NCBI RefSeq assembly: GCF_020921035.1
Contig: NC_063151.1
Span: 28,774,934 to 28,838,933, forward strand
DNA length: 64,000 bases
Direction: 5' to 3'
Source: Rhodamnia argentea
Taxonomy: Eukaryota > Streptophyta > Magnoliopsida > Myrtales > Myrtaceae
Shown: piece by piece, positions 34,612 to 45,095 of the stretch
How positions within the stretch are numbered: position 1 is the first letter of the stretch
Layout: each line of letters begins with the position of its first letter
Program-made: the position numbers and the translations under genes
The notes under the pieces: model-generated
Told to the model about the DNA's origin: nothing
What the model saw: only the letters and a program-made list of their open reading frames with translations
Databases searched by the model: none

Positions 34612-34618
34612 TATAAAA
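34612..34618 (+). promoter_or_regulatory. TATA box of the NLR gene
   Basis: TATAAAA lies 43 nt upstream of the NLR ATG (34655), so transcription would start only about 10-15 nt before the start codon. No other ATG lies between. It fits a very short leader, unless an upstream promoter is used. Confidence 0.5.
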
Positions 34619-34654
34619 ACGTTTTCCAAGCGTATTACCTTCCCTTCTGTAGCC

Positions 34655-37600
34655 ATGGAGCTCGTAGTCGCGGCTACTGCTGAAATTACTAGATCCCTTA
34701 TCAGCTTTGTCATCTCGAGAACCAAAGCCATACTGAAGTCACACAGAAATGTTGTGACGCTCCAGGATGAAATGAAGAAGCTCACCGAGCATAAGAACAG
34801 CATCAGAGAAGCCATTGCATTTGCTCGAAGAGAAGGGAAGTCTCCCACTTTAGAAGTGAACAAGTGGCTCCAGGATGTTGAGGAGCTCGAGCGTGACATG
34901 GACACAATGCTCGATGATGGCCCTGCTAGTTCCTCCGCTGCTCCTTGCTGGAACATCTCCTCAAGATACCGCCAAAGCAGACGCACAGTGAAGAGACTGA
35001 AAAGGGCTAAAGAATTGATCAGCTCTTGCAATTTCCAAGTGATGTTAGCCGATAGGAAGTCTCCAAGTAAAGCTGTACAGCGAATGGCAACAGAATCTCT
35101 GGCAGGCCAAGAAGCAGCCCTGGAGACTCTGAAGAGGATCATGGAATTAATAAACGACGATCATATCAACAGGATTGCGGTTTGGGGAATGGGAGGCGTC
35201 GGGAAGACTACGCTGCTGGCGAACCTGAATAACCTCTACGAATGTTCCTTGGCTGAATCCTTCGATATAGTCATCTGGGTAACAGTTTCCAAGGACTCGG
35301 ACTTGGTTACGATTCAGTCTCTTCTTGCTGAGAGGCTGAACCTAGAGTTTGAGCCGGGGGAGAGTATGCAATGCAGGGCTAACAGGATATACCGAAGACT
35401 GATGCTGAAAAGGAAGTCCCTCCTTATTTTGGATGACGTCTGGGAGAAAATCGACTTGAAGGACGTGGGGGTCCCCCATGGTGATGATCAAGCCAAGTGT
35501 AAGATTGTTCTGACCACTAGGTCCTTTGATGTGTGCAGGGACATGATGACAGATAGAGAAATCAAGGTACACCTACTGAGGGAAGAAGCAGCTTGGGATT
35601 TGTTTGTGCAAAGTGCCGGTGATGCTGCCATGGTTCGTGACATCGAGCCTGTTGCACGAGAAATCTGCAAAAGATGTTGTGGATTGCCGTTGGCCATTAA
35701 GACGGTGGGGAAGTCCATGAGGAACAAGAGAATGATTGAACTGTGGAAAGATATGCTCCGCTGGTTGAAGCTGGTGGTTCCTAGTGGGGGGAGCTGTATT
35801 GAGAGAGAAGTCCATTTACCAATGAAGCTGAGTTATGACTCCTTGCCAAGTAAGATACATCAATCCTGCTTCCTATTCTGCTCTTTGTATCCAGGAAATT
35901 TCTCTATTAAAGAGAGCGAGCTGATACAATGTTGGATAGCGGATGGACTAATAGACAAACATCAAACAATCGAGGAATCCTTCAACAGTGGGATCGCTAT
36001 GATTGAAAATCTGAAGGATTCTTGCATGTTAGAGCAGGGCGATGGGATCGGAACCGTGAAGATGCACAATGTTTGGAGGGACATTGCTGTTTACATATCC
36101 TTAGTTGAGAAGGAAAGTGGGTTCTTCCCTCAGTCCAGAATGTCGATTGATGAGTTGCCTGAGAAGCCCGAGAAATTGCGACATGTGAGGAGACGGATAT
36201 CGCACATGAACAGCAATATTCATAAGCTGCCTACTCGGGTCCTGGGTTGCTCCGAGCTCACGGTTTTGTTCCTCCAAGGAAATCCTCTAAAGAAGATTCC
36301 GGATGGATTTATAAGAGAAATGAGGGCACTGAGGTACCTAAATTTGAGCTGCACTTCAATATGTTCATTGCCTCTTTCCCTTTTTCAGCTAAGTGAACTG
36401 CACACTCTTCTTTTAAGAGACTGTCGGTATCTAGAAAATCTGCCTCCCCTTGGCGCTCTTTGCAAACTCGAAGTGCTAGATCTCTCTGGCACCCCATTGG
36501 AGCAGCTGCCTACAGAGATGGACAAGCTTGATTGTTTAAGAGTGTTACACTTAGCGGGCACCCATCACTTAGAATATATCGAAGCCGGAACTTTCTCGGT
36601 TTTATCTAATCTCGAGGAGTTGGACATGTCTTTCAGTGCTTATACCTGGGATACGGAACAAAATTTAGGAGGAGAAAGAGCGGCGTTAGATGAGTTGTTT
36701 ATGCTGGAGAAACTTTCCAACCTCCAGATAAGGCTAGACACTGTCCAATGTATAGTCCCATGTCGTGATTGGCTGGGGAGACTGAAAAGATTCAGGATAT
36801 GGGTTAGTCCGAGGATATGCGAATCAAGTTATTATAGTCCCATTCAGCAGGATGAGAAGAGGGCCATCCTTAGAGGTGTTGACCTCACGCTCCTGGAGGG
36901 AGGCCTTGAGGTACTATTGCACAATGCGAGTGCCCTGGACCTCATAAACTGCGGTGGCATAAGTGACCTATCTGAAATAGTTAGCAAGAAGAGTCTGCGT
37001 GGTCTGCAGAACTTGAAATCACTCAGCATAACGGGTTGTTCTTGGATCAAGGTGATCTTGAGGGAGGAGAAGATCCAGGACAGTGTCTTGCCGAACTTAG
37101 AGAACTTCACGTTGAGTCGTTTAGAGAACTTGGTGAAAATTGTCGATGGAATGCTACAGGAAGGGTGCCTTGGCAAATTAAGAACCATAGAGGTGGTTGA
37201 CTGCCCAAAGCTGAAGAAACTAATCTCATACGCTCTTCTGTGCCAGCTCCATAATCTCAATGAGATCAAGATCGCGGACTGCGAGAGAATGAAGGTCGTC
37301 ATCTCGGGAAATCTGCCGGGTGGAGTACTTCCAAAACTAAGAGTTCTGGAGATGAGGGATCTGACAAGTTTGAGGACGATATATCCTGGAATGTCAAATT
37401 GGCCATCTTTAGTGAGGATCGAGGTAAGCAACTGTCCCAAGCTGGACAGGCTTCCTTTCGCATTCCGAAATGGGTTTTCGATCAGAGAAATAAGGGGGGA
37501 ATTGGAGTGGTGGAACAACATCAAATGGCCAAGTGAGGACATTAAGATCAGCCTTCAGGAGAGGTTCCAAGTGTTCATTGCTACTCCACCAACAAGAGGA

Positions 37601-37657
37601 GATAGGGAGGTAAAAAGAATTCCCTCACTTTTTACCTTTGTCTGTTTCTGCTTCTGA
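34655..37657 (+). CDS. CC-NB-ARC-LRR disease resistance protein (RPS2/RPS5, At4g27190-like)
   Basis: A single exon of 1000 residues; the start is the first ATG in the frame. The coiled-coil N-terminus (1-130) holds a VNKWLQDVEELE block typical of RPS2/RPS5-type proteins. NB-ARC motifs in order: P-loop GMGGVGKTT (178-186), RNBS-A (FDIVIWVTVS, 203-212), kinase 2 LLILDDVW (256-263), RNBS-B KIVLTTRS (283-290), GLPLA (343-347), RNBS-D CFLFCSLYP (405-413), and MHN at 470-472 where most family members have MHD. About 500 residues of leucine-rich repeats follow from residue 510 on (for example LRYLNLSCTSICSLPLSLFQLSEL). Such proteins sense pathogen effectors inside the cell and trigger hypersensitive death. 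The last residues may be intron read-through: GGAG|GTAAAA at 37606-37611 is a plausible donor, and splicing to 37704 would end the protein a few codons later. No stop or frameshift is seen; it appears intact. Confidence 0.93.
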   Translation: MELVVAATAEITRSLISFVISRTKAILKSHRNVVTLQDEMKKLTEHKNSIREAIAFARREGKSPTLEVNKWLQDVEELERDMDTMLDDGPASSSAAPCWNISSRYRQSRRTVKRLKRAKELISSCNFQVMLADRKSPSKAVQRMATESLAGQEAALETLKRIMELINDDHINRIAVWGMGGVGKTTLLANLNNLYECSLAESFDIVIWVTVSKDSDLVTIQSLLAERLNLEFEPGESMQCRANRIYRRLMLKRKSLLILDDVWEKIDLKDVGVPHGDDQAKCKIVLTTRSFDVCRDMMTDREIKVHLLREEAAWDLFVQSAGDAAMVRDIEPVAREICKRCCGLPLAIKTVGKSMRNKRMIELWKDMLRWLKLVVPSGGSCIEREVHLPMKLSYDSLPSKIHQSCFLFCSLYPGNFSIKESELIQCWIADGLIDKHQTIEESFNSGIAMIENLKDSCMLEQGDGIGTVKMHNVWRDIAVYISLVEKESGFFPQSRMSIDELPEKPEKLRHVRRRISHMNSNIHKLPTRVLGCSELTVLFLQGNPLKKIPDGFIREMRALRYLNLSCTSICSLPLSLFQLSELHTLLLRDCRYLENLPPLGALCKLEVLDLSGTPLEQLPTEMDKLDCLRVLHLAGTHHLEYIEAGTFSVLSNLEELDMSFSAYTWDTEQNLGGERAALDELFMLEKLSNLQIRLDTVQCIVPCRDWLGRLKRFRIWVSPRICESSYYSPIQQDEKRAILRGVDLTLLEGGLEVLLHNASALDLINCGGISDLSEIVSKKSLRGLQNLKSLSITGCSWIKVILREEKIQDSVLPNLENFTLSRLENLVKIVDGMLQEGCLGKLRTIEVVDCPKLKKLISYALLCQLHNLNEIKIADCERMKVVISGNLPGGVLPKLRVLEMRDLTSLRTIYPGMSNWPSLVRIEVSNCPKLDRLPFAFRNGFSIREIRGELEWWNNIKWPSEDIKISLQERFQVFIATPPTRGDREVKRIPSLFTFVCFCF

Positions 37658-38796
37658 TACAATACTTAGAAACTTTAATCCTGAAATATTATTTCTTTTG
37701 AAGGCCTGAAGAGTATGATGGGCAATCGTGCAGTTGTTGCCATTTGATTCATTCAGAGAGCTTGGAGACAGTTTTTTATTACCAGTAAACGTCAGACATT
37801 TCGCTTTGTAATGTGTTTCAATGAGCACTAGCCCATAAAATAAATGCACCGGTGGGTGGAATATCGCCTTGTAACCTCTATGCTTTTCTTACAGATTGTA
37901 ATCGCGCAAAGTTCCGAATGTTCTTCAATAAGACCGTGAACCAGATCATGTGACCGTCTCATGCTGTCCTTTGCATTTCTATGCATATGTGTCCCTTGGG
38001 CAGTTGCCTTTAGATATTGGGGTTGGAATGAATCAAGCTTCACATCACAGTGCTCACCAACACAACATGAATAATGTGGTCTCGCAGAACTGCGATTTCA
38101 TCATTTACTCCCAATAATCAGAAACACCGGATGAGCCAACATAACGCAAGTAAAAGAATTTAATGCATCACACAATAGCAACTAGAACAAGTGGTCGTCT
38201 ATATGTGTTACAACTGATTATATACTGTCAGTTATGTACAGAGACTACTTAGAATTAGAAGCCCACATACATGCTATGTACAATTTCCTTCAGGTCATTT
38301 GCGCCTGTCTTCCACAACCCACAAATATTAACAGTGAACAAGTCTCCCAGAGGAATAAAAGAATAGTTTCACACCTGCATATGACGAAAAGTGAATACAT
38401 TAAATTCTGGAATTATCTGAGAAGCAGCAGCCACAGGAAAATTGATTCCAAGAATCAAGTTTTGCTACAATGCTGCCAATCGGTAGGCCCTGCTTTTCCT
38501 AATCGAGGATAGTATAGGAGAAACATTTACGTAATGACCTAAATCAAATCAACTGCTTTTCTAGGCATGAGTGCTAGTATCCTAAGATTGATATTAACCT
38601 TTCACTGGAAGGCTAAGCTAATGAACATTAGCCTGAACCAAGGAGACTCAAAAATTAGTTCAGAAGAGTGTTCTGTCCTAATGTCAATGAAGCTACACGG
38701 TTGTGATAACAAGATTCGTCAAAAATCTCTAACCACCAAAGTTAAATCATTGTAAACAACCTTCGCTAAGCTAAGCATAGGAGTGATGTTTTACCT
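37658..38796. other. Spacer between convergent NLR and ATG18f-like genes
   Basis: Holds the NLR 3' flank (an AATAAA-type poly-A signal within 'cccataaaataaatg' near 37831-37845) and the ATG18f-like 3' flank. The genes converge. No additional gene recognised. Confidence 0.6.
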
Positions 38797-41700
38797 CTAA
38801 TCAAGCTCATCGCCTTCATCTTCAAAATTATTGTCCATCGTCGAGCCTTCTTTGTTGCTATTTACATTTTTAGGAGGATCCTCCAATTTCGTGCTCTCCC
38901 TTTTATTTACAGTCTCAGCCCCGGTCTCGGGATCCATGCTAACATTACCATTTACAAAATCCTTACTTTCTTCGGGCATCACGAGACCATATAGAGCAGT
39001 CTCTTCAACACTGTCCTGTTGTGCCACAGCAAAGTTACTGCCTTTAAGGCTGCTCCTGAAAGAAAGCTTGCCTTTCTCTGACAGTGCAGATGTCTGATGC
39101 TGTAGTCGCCCATTGCTGTAGCTGCTTAAGTTCACAATTCTGAGTAAAAAAATCAACTGTCAGAAAACCTTACCCCTCATGATAATTAGAAAAAGCACCA
39201 ACCAAAGTATAAACTCTAAAAGACGAGAAATGCACATGCCTCAAGAAACTTTATGATACATAAAGAGGAAGAAGGTCAATGGAAACCTGGCATGTTGATT
39301 CTTGGACATTTGAAGATAGTCAAAAACTGGAACTAAGTCCTTTGACCTTGCTTCAATTATGTGGGATGAGATCTTTTCAACCTCAATCTCCCCTTCTGAA
39401 GCATTTTCTTCATCCGATTTGACGTCTTCTGCCACCATTGACTGGAAGATGATCTGGCAAGATATTTAAAGAACCAACAAGAAGTTACAACCTCAAAGCA
39501 AATGATAGAGAGCAAAAGTCGCAAAAAAATAGCAACATCCAATTATCAAAATCCAGAAGGATGCACGGTACCCCAGGTTTTGCCCACAATGGTATCTGAG
39601 CTTGGTGCATCTGAAGTTCAGCTTCTGAAATATAAAAATGATGCTTTTCTTCAAAACTAATCCTTATCTTTGCTGCTGCATCGATTCCAACAACAGAATT
39701 GCAACTTCCCTTGATGATTCCTTCAGGGTATATCTTCTTGCTATCTGCACTTCCATTCTCACCATATATGTCAAAGTTGTCTTCCCGTTCTCTCCTTGTA
39801 TGTTTCTGACATATATTCCATTTCTGAATTGCCTCAACCACCATTCTTCCATCACAATCTGCTTCTGATTCATATGCATTCCCCACTTCAGCCAGTGTTG
39901 GCATGGAATCTAGTACATTTGATATTTGCAATGCATATTGTATCATACAACCAGAAGGGGAGAATACTAGTAGGTGGTACTTGGCCTTTGAGGAATTTCG
40001 ATCTGCATAAGAATCACTCCTTTTGCATATGTAAAAGCATGAAGCAATAGCCCCTGGCAGGGAATGAAACTTGCCAGTTGCGACTGCGGCTGCGCCACTT
40101 ACAGTACCTCTCCATCCATTGTTTCCATTTCTTATTCTGCTTATAGCAGAGAGTGTAACTGGATTACCTGCCCCACAAATATTCTGTTGACTAGGCATTT
40201 GTAAGTCTGCAGTAGGTGGCCACCGAACAGCTGACTTAGTTGCAACACCCCATCCACCATTCTGAGCAGCAAAAGTTGACTCAGCCGACTGAAAGCTAAC
40301 TGATCCTCCAGAAGGATCTATAGCAAACAGATGGCCTGTTCCCCTTGAGGAACTAATCATTATCCAACAGCTGTCATCACTAAAACTTATATCCTGGATA
40401 ACCTGAGAAAGGAACCATCAAATTAATATTGGTGGATACAAACTCCCTATTTCCCTCTACCTTTTTGGTTAAGCTGGTTAATCATACTCAATAACAGCTA
40501 AAAGTGGTAGGTTAAGCTAGTAAATCATACTCGCTAATAGCTGAAATTCAACAGAAAGAAATAACATTACTCACAGCGTTGGTTAAACCCCGTTGCAACC
40601 GATAGAGGTGCACACAAGATGATCCCACATCAAAAGAAGTGGAGGTTCCAGCAAACACTGGCGTTATTTTGAAGACATTTATGTTGTGACCCGTGACTGA
40701 GGCAGTAACTAGAATGGTCCCACTAGGATCAAAGGATAATGCAGAAACATGGCTCTTGTGCGCCTTAAACTGTGCAACCACAGATTTACTTATGATATCC
40801 CTGACAATGACCTGGAAAACCATAATAAAAAAAACAAGAGGAGAAACGACATAATCATCGTGCCAGGAACCAGCCATTGGAAAATTAAACTGTTTAACAA
40901 AAACAGAGAAGCTAATCCAGATGTTTAACCTACAAGAAAAACCATACATACCATCCCAACAAAATTGGCATCTTGAGGATGACCATTGACCACTCCAGCG
41001 CCTTTCCGGCCACAACTCCCAGACAGTGGAGAGCTGCTATCAGGTCGAAGCTCAGAGTAATATCTGGATAGCTTCTTATAACCCATGTCTCCAAGAGTCA
41101 CAATCCCAGCTGCAAGATGCTTGCTTGATTCTTTGGCATAGTGCGCCGCCAGGCTACCGTTTGAAACCAAACCAGAAAAGCTCGTAGAAGATTGGAGAGG
41201 CTGTGGAGTGACACGTCCCCCGTTTGAAATTATAACTGGACTTCCACTATAAGCCAGCCACCTAGGACCCACAGCCAGAGGCCCATAGCCTACACCACTA
41301 ACACCAGGAGGGCCCGAGACGACAGGATTTGTAAGAATAGTATATGACCTTTCTAGAGATGTGGCATGAAAACAGTGTATCTGCAATTAATTGAGTGTTC
41401 TGTGAGGGATTAGTAATGTAAGTGGCTACAGCATTGACATTTTTTATTCTAAAAGTGTACCTGAGCCGCTTGAGAAACAGCAACAACGCGAGAGCTGCAC
41501 CTCACAGAATAAACAGCAGATCTGAACTTTAGAACATGTGGATACGATTGAGACCTCAAGGAATAGAACCGAACAGTAGTAGGCACAAAAATATTATCAT
41601 TGTTGTTAGGCATGTTTCCATTGTGGTGAGTGGTGAACCCATCCTGGAAGTTATGGCCTCCAGAACTGTCACCACAGACTACCAGCAGGGGTCGGCTCTC

Positions 41701-44215
41701 ATAAAACTTGTCCTCCAATTTAGTTGATGAAACTGGATTTGGTAACACTTGCATGAATGAGGCAGGACCGTCATGTCTAGATACTAGGTCGCGCACATCA
41801 TCAGCTTCTTCGACATCCCAAACTTGGAAGCCAGATTGGTATCCGAGCAGGAGAACTCTCCTATTAACATCACCTTTACCCTCTAACTTGTCAAATCCAG
41901 CCCAGAGCACCTTTATTACATGCAAGAGAAAAAACAAGAAGATGAGCCATTTGACCTCATAACTATGTTCTCATCTTACAATACAAAGCTTCCAGGGCTA
42001 GCCACAAAAGAGGCAATGACAAACTAGAAGTTACCAAGAAAAAGTGAAAGGAGATTAATAGCTAAGCTCTTTCAAAATAGGAAAATGAGGTCAGCATCAC
42101 AGGTAAAACAGAGACAGTGTCAAAACTTCTTACGGCCCGAACATGATGATGAAACTTAGTACTTTCTTCACAGTGCAGAAAGAAACAGTAGAAGCATAAG
42201 ACAAGATTCACTAAAGATGAAGTAGTAGCGGTCATTTTCTCCTGTGGGCATGACACATCTCTCCTCCCAGCAGCTATACATGATGAGAAATACAAGGCGG
42301 ACATGACAACTCCAATAATTTCTCCCAGCAAAGTTGCTGGAACTGTTAATTCCCTAAGATATGGTGATATCTAAAGTTTCCAAACACTTCCATTGATTTT
42401 CACATGACAAATAACCAAACATAGTATATCCATCTCAGTAAATAACGTAGCACCAATTACTAGAATCGGACATCTGCATGTAATCCCATGTAGATTCTAT
42501 CCACTAGAAGTCCTCCTGGTCCAGCTTTTCGCTTAGAGTACGGTCCAAAGGAGCTTAGAACTAGCCCTTCAATCAGGAAAATGTAGTAGCAACAAATTAA
42601 GATGAGGTGTCACCACTTATAACCCATCTTCTAAAAATTTCACCTCAAAAAAATCTCATCTTGCTTTATGGTTTTCATGTTCTAAAATCAAGACTTGAAG
42701 AATTTCCACCTCTCCCAGCCACCAAGCAAGTAAAAGAGGTGAACTCCCAAGCCAGTGACAGAAACAATACGCCTCGGCCCTTCACTGGTGAAATAACCAA
42801 AAATTTAGTTGCAGACATAGTGCAGTCGTTTAATTAAGAAGGCAGTTAACCCTAATGTGCTCCCTATTACTATTACCAAGATAATGATCTATTTAAGTTC
42901 TTCGCCAATACACATGTAGCCCCGGTCACACTAACAACCTTCAGTTACAGGATTTCCCAGAACAAAAAAAAAAAAATTATTCATGCACCAAAGGAATTCT
43001 CTTCAAGAATACTGAAATTTAAAAAAAAACGAAAGGCAGACAACAAGCATGCTTCCTATCATCAGCTACATGATCCATGCTAATTGTTTGGCACAAGAGA
43101 AGCAGTAATGACATCACAACAACAAAAAAATCTCCGGCCAACTTATCTCACAAGACATACGGATCCTCTGCGGCCCAAATCAAACGCTTCCCTTCATGAT
43201 TGACTAAAAAATAAGCACGCCCATCGAAAAAGACAAACCCATTATGAGGTCAAGGTACAGCACAAGAGCTTCGAATAGACAACAGATGAATAACATAGTC
43301 GATTATTGTCGTCATCTTCCAGGAGTCAGCAATATGAATTCTTACGTGACATTAACGATAACAACTAATGATGAAGGGGAATTTCTTTTGCAGAGAGAAC
43401 AATTATGCCCTCTTCCTGCATCAGCTAGATATTGTAACTAGAGAATTATATTAAATCCAACATGTAAGGAACCTACAACCAAAAAAGTTAAAAGTAACGA
43501 TAGCGGTGGCCACTTTCCCGATAAAAATGAACATATCAAAAGAAATAATTCTCCATCATAGTTCAACTCCATCTGTCTACAAGGATACTAAAGCTTATTT
43601 ACCCAATTTGTTGAATACTAAAGAACCAAGATACTGCATGTTCATCTGAGGCAACCAAAAGATCAGCTTATTTCTTCTGCAAGTTCTCGAATTGGACATG
43701 GGGTCAGCAACTGGCTCCCCACTTTTCTCACATGGTCACACCATCCCAGACAGCTCCGTCCCCAACATTTTGCTACCCCTTCTAATGTACTACATCAATA
43801 CCACGATAATCCTACGCCTACTACAGGGTAGCCACCAAGCTCAAGAATGCAGCATTTCCAAAGGACATATCTTTTAACCTCCACATACTGATTATACGTA
43901 TCCCTACTGGTTATTACTCCTCGATGAAAAGAAAACTCAAAACCGTAGCATGGACAAAGCTAAAAGTTCAATAAAACGTGTAGGCTAATATATAAATTCA
44001 GCAAATTATACCTGATCGTGGCCAGAATCACCATCCCTATCCACAATCGACGACGCCACTGATGCGGCCGCCGACCGTGCCACAGTCGAAGCTCCAGAGG
44101 AAACGATCCTCAAGTAACTCGAAATAGCACGAAATGAACTAGGGATGAAGCCATTAACCCGGCCCGATCGCGGCGAATGGTCGCCGCGCGTCTTCTGGCC
44201 ATCATTATTCCTCAT
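38797..44215 (-). CDS. ATG18F: Autophagy-related protein 18f-like (WD40/PROPPIN with BCAS3 region)
   Basis: Seven exons on the minus strand: 44215-44012, 41910-41461, 41380-40952, 40811-40575, 40402-39572, 39453-39287, 39139-38797; 886 residues in phase. The N-terminus MRNNDGQKTRGDHSPRSGRVN leads into FIPSSFRAISSYLRIVSSGAST, then a seven-bladed WD40 region (LLLGYQSGFQVWDVEEAD, TVRFYSLRSQSYPHVLKFRS, HVSALSFDPSGTILVTASV). Residues 433-436 read LQRG where classical ATG18/WIPI proteins have the phosphoinositide-binding FRRG; this plant subgroup generally has a degenerate form. A BCAS3-type region follows (KYHLLVFSPSGCMIQYAL), and an acidic tail ends FEDEGDELD. ATG18 proteins bind PI3P on forming autophagosomes. 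An in-frame upstream ATG at 44296 would add 27 hydrophobic residues. Subtype f rests on remembered similarity and on synteny. Confidence 0.9.
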
Positions 44216-44877
44216 CCCCAAAGCCCGCGAGATCAAAGCCAACAATAACCAGGGCACAAAAACCAGCACCGATTCTCCGAATTCTGCTATAATCATAACC
44301 CCAGGCTGCTTCTTCTTCTCCCACCCCCCGAAAAAAAAAAAGCCCCCTAAATTTCAAGAAACAGCCCAAAGGGATTCAAATTTCAGGTGACAAACGCCTC
44401 CATCTCTCCTCATATCTTCGACAACATACAAATTCAAAGAATCCGGAAACAAAAACAAAAAAAAAAATTTCCAAACTAAGCTTTGAATCGGAAACAAAAC
44501 CCAAGAAAACGCCTCGGGATTTCTGTCGCGTCCCGGGTTTTGATATAGCCAGGCAAATAAAAGAAGCACGAAAAGCAAAGTTTCCTTCTTTTTTTTTTTT
44601 CTCACGACATTCGCGAAGTCTCCAGCTTCCGTTTCATCTGCCTCTCCGAGCTCAAATCAAAATGGGGGACAATGGAGAGGAGGGTATGGTACAAATTCAA
44701 TCAAATTAATCGAAAAAAAAAAATTCACGCGAAATAAGAAGCTGGGTTTGGTCGGGGCGTCGCGTAATGAATAGTTTAATAATCAGAGATAAAAAAAGGC
44801 ATCGGAATCGGAAAGCGAGAGAATATAGGATTTCAACACAAAACAGGGAGAGACAAGACAACAACATAGGAGGAGAA
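44216..44877 (-). other. ATG18f-like 5' flank
   Basis: Leader/promoter DNA with several poly-A and poly-T tracts (44331-44342, 44456-44467, 44588-44600). It contains the alternative in-frame ATG at 44296. No other gene. Confidence 0.5.
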
Positions 44878-44926
44878 GAGGAAGAGGGAGAGGGAGAGAT
44901 AGACAGAGAGGGAGGGAGAGGGGGAT
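44878..44926. repeat. GA-rich tract in the ATG18f-like promoter
   Basis: An imperfect purine tract (gaggaagagggagaggg...) on the plus strand, so a CT-rich tract on the coding strand of ATG18f-like. Such tracts are common in plant leaders and core promoters. Confidence 0.7.
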
Positions 44927-44944
44927 AATGTCAATGGAGAGGGG

Positions 44945-44994
44945 TGACGTCATAAATAAAAATAAAATAAAAGTTGGACTTTGGCTTACGTGTC
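44945..44994. promoter_or_regulatory. bZIP-type sites: TGACGTCA palindrome and ACGTGTC
   Basis: A perfect TGACGTCA palindrome (44945-44952) and a TACGTGTC ABRE-like core (44987-44994) lie 35 bp apart, about 730-780 nt upstream of the ATG18f-like start. Both are known binding sites of plant bZIP factors (TGA/bZIP and ABF classes). Function here is inferred from sequence only. Confidence 0.35.
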
Positions 44995-45060
44995 GCGCTT
45001 CTCCATTTCTACATCCTCGAATTCTTACCTTGCAATAATATATATTGTTTGTATTTTCAA

Positions 45061-45061
45061 A

Positions 45062-45092
<31 letters not shown>

Positions 45093-45095
45093 CCG
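45061..45095. repeat. ATT microsatellite
   Basis: About nine ATT units in a row after an imperfect start. Confidence 0.85.

Noticed and set aside
34565-34654. N-terminal extension of the NLR frame upstream of 34655
   Set aside because: The upstream part of the frame contains no ATG and includes the TATA box; the first ATG is the MELVVAATAE start.
36844-37542. 232-codon minus-strand frame inside the NLR leucine-rich repeats
   Set aside because: It is an antisense shadow of a strongly supported coding exon, with no motif of its own.
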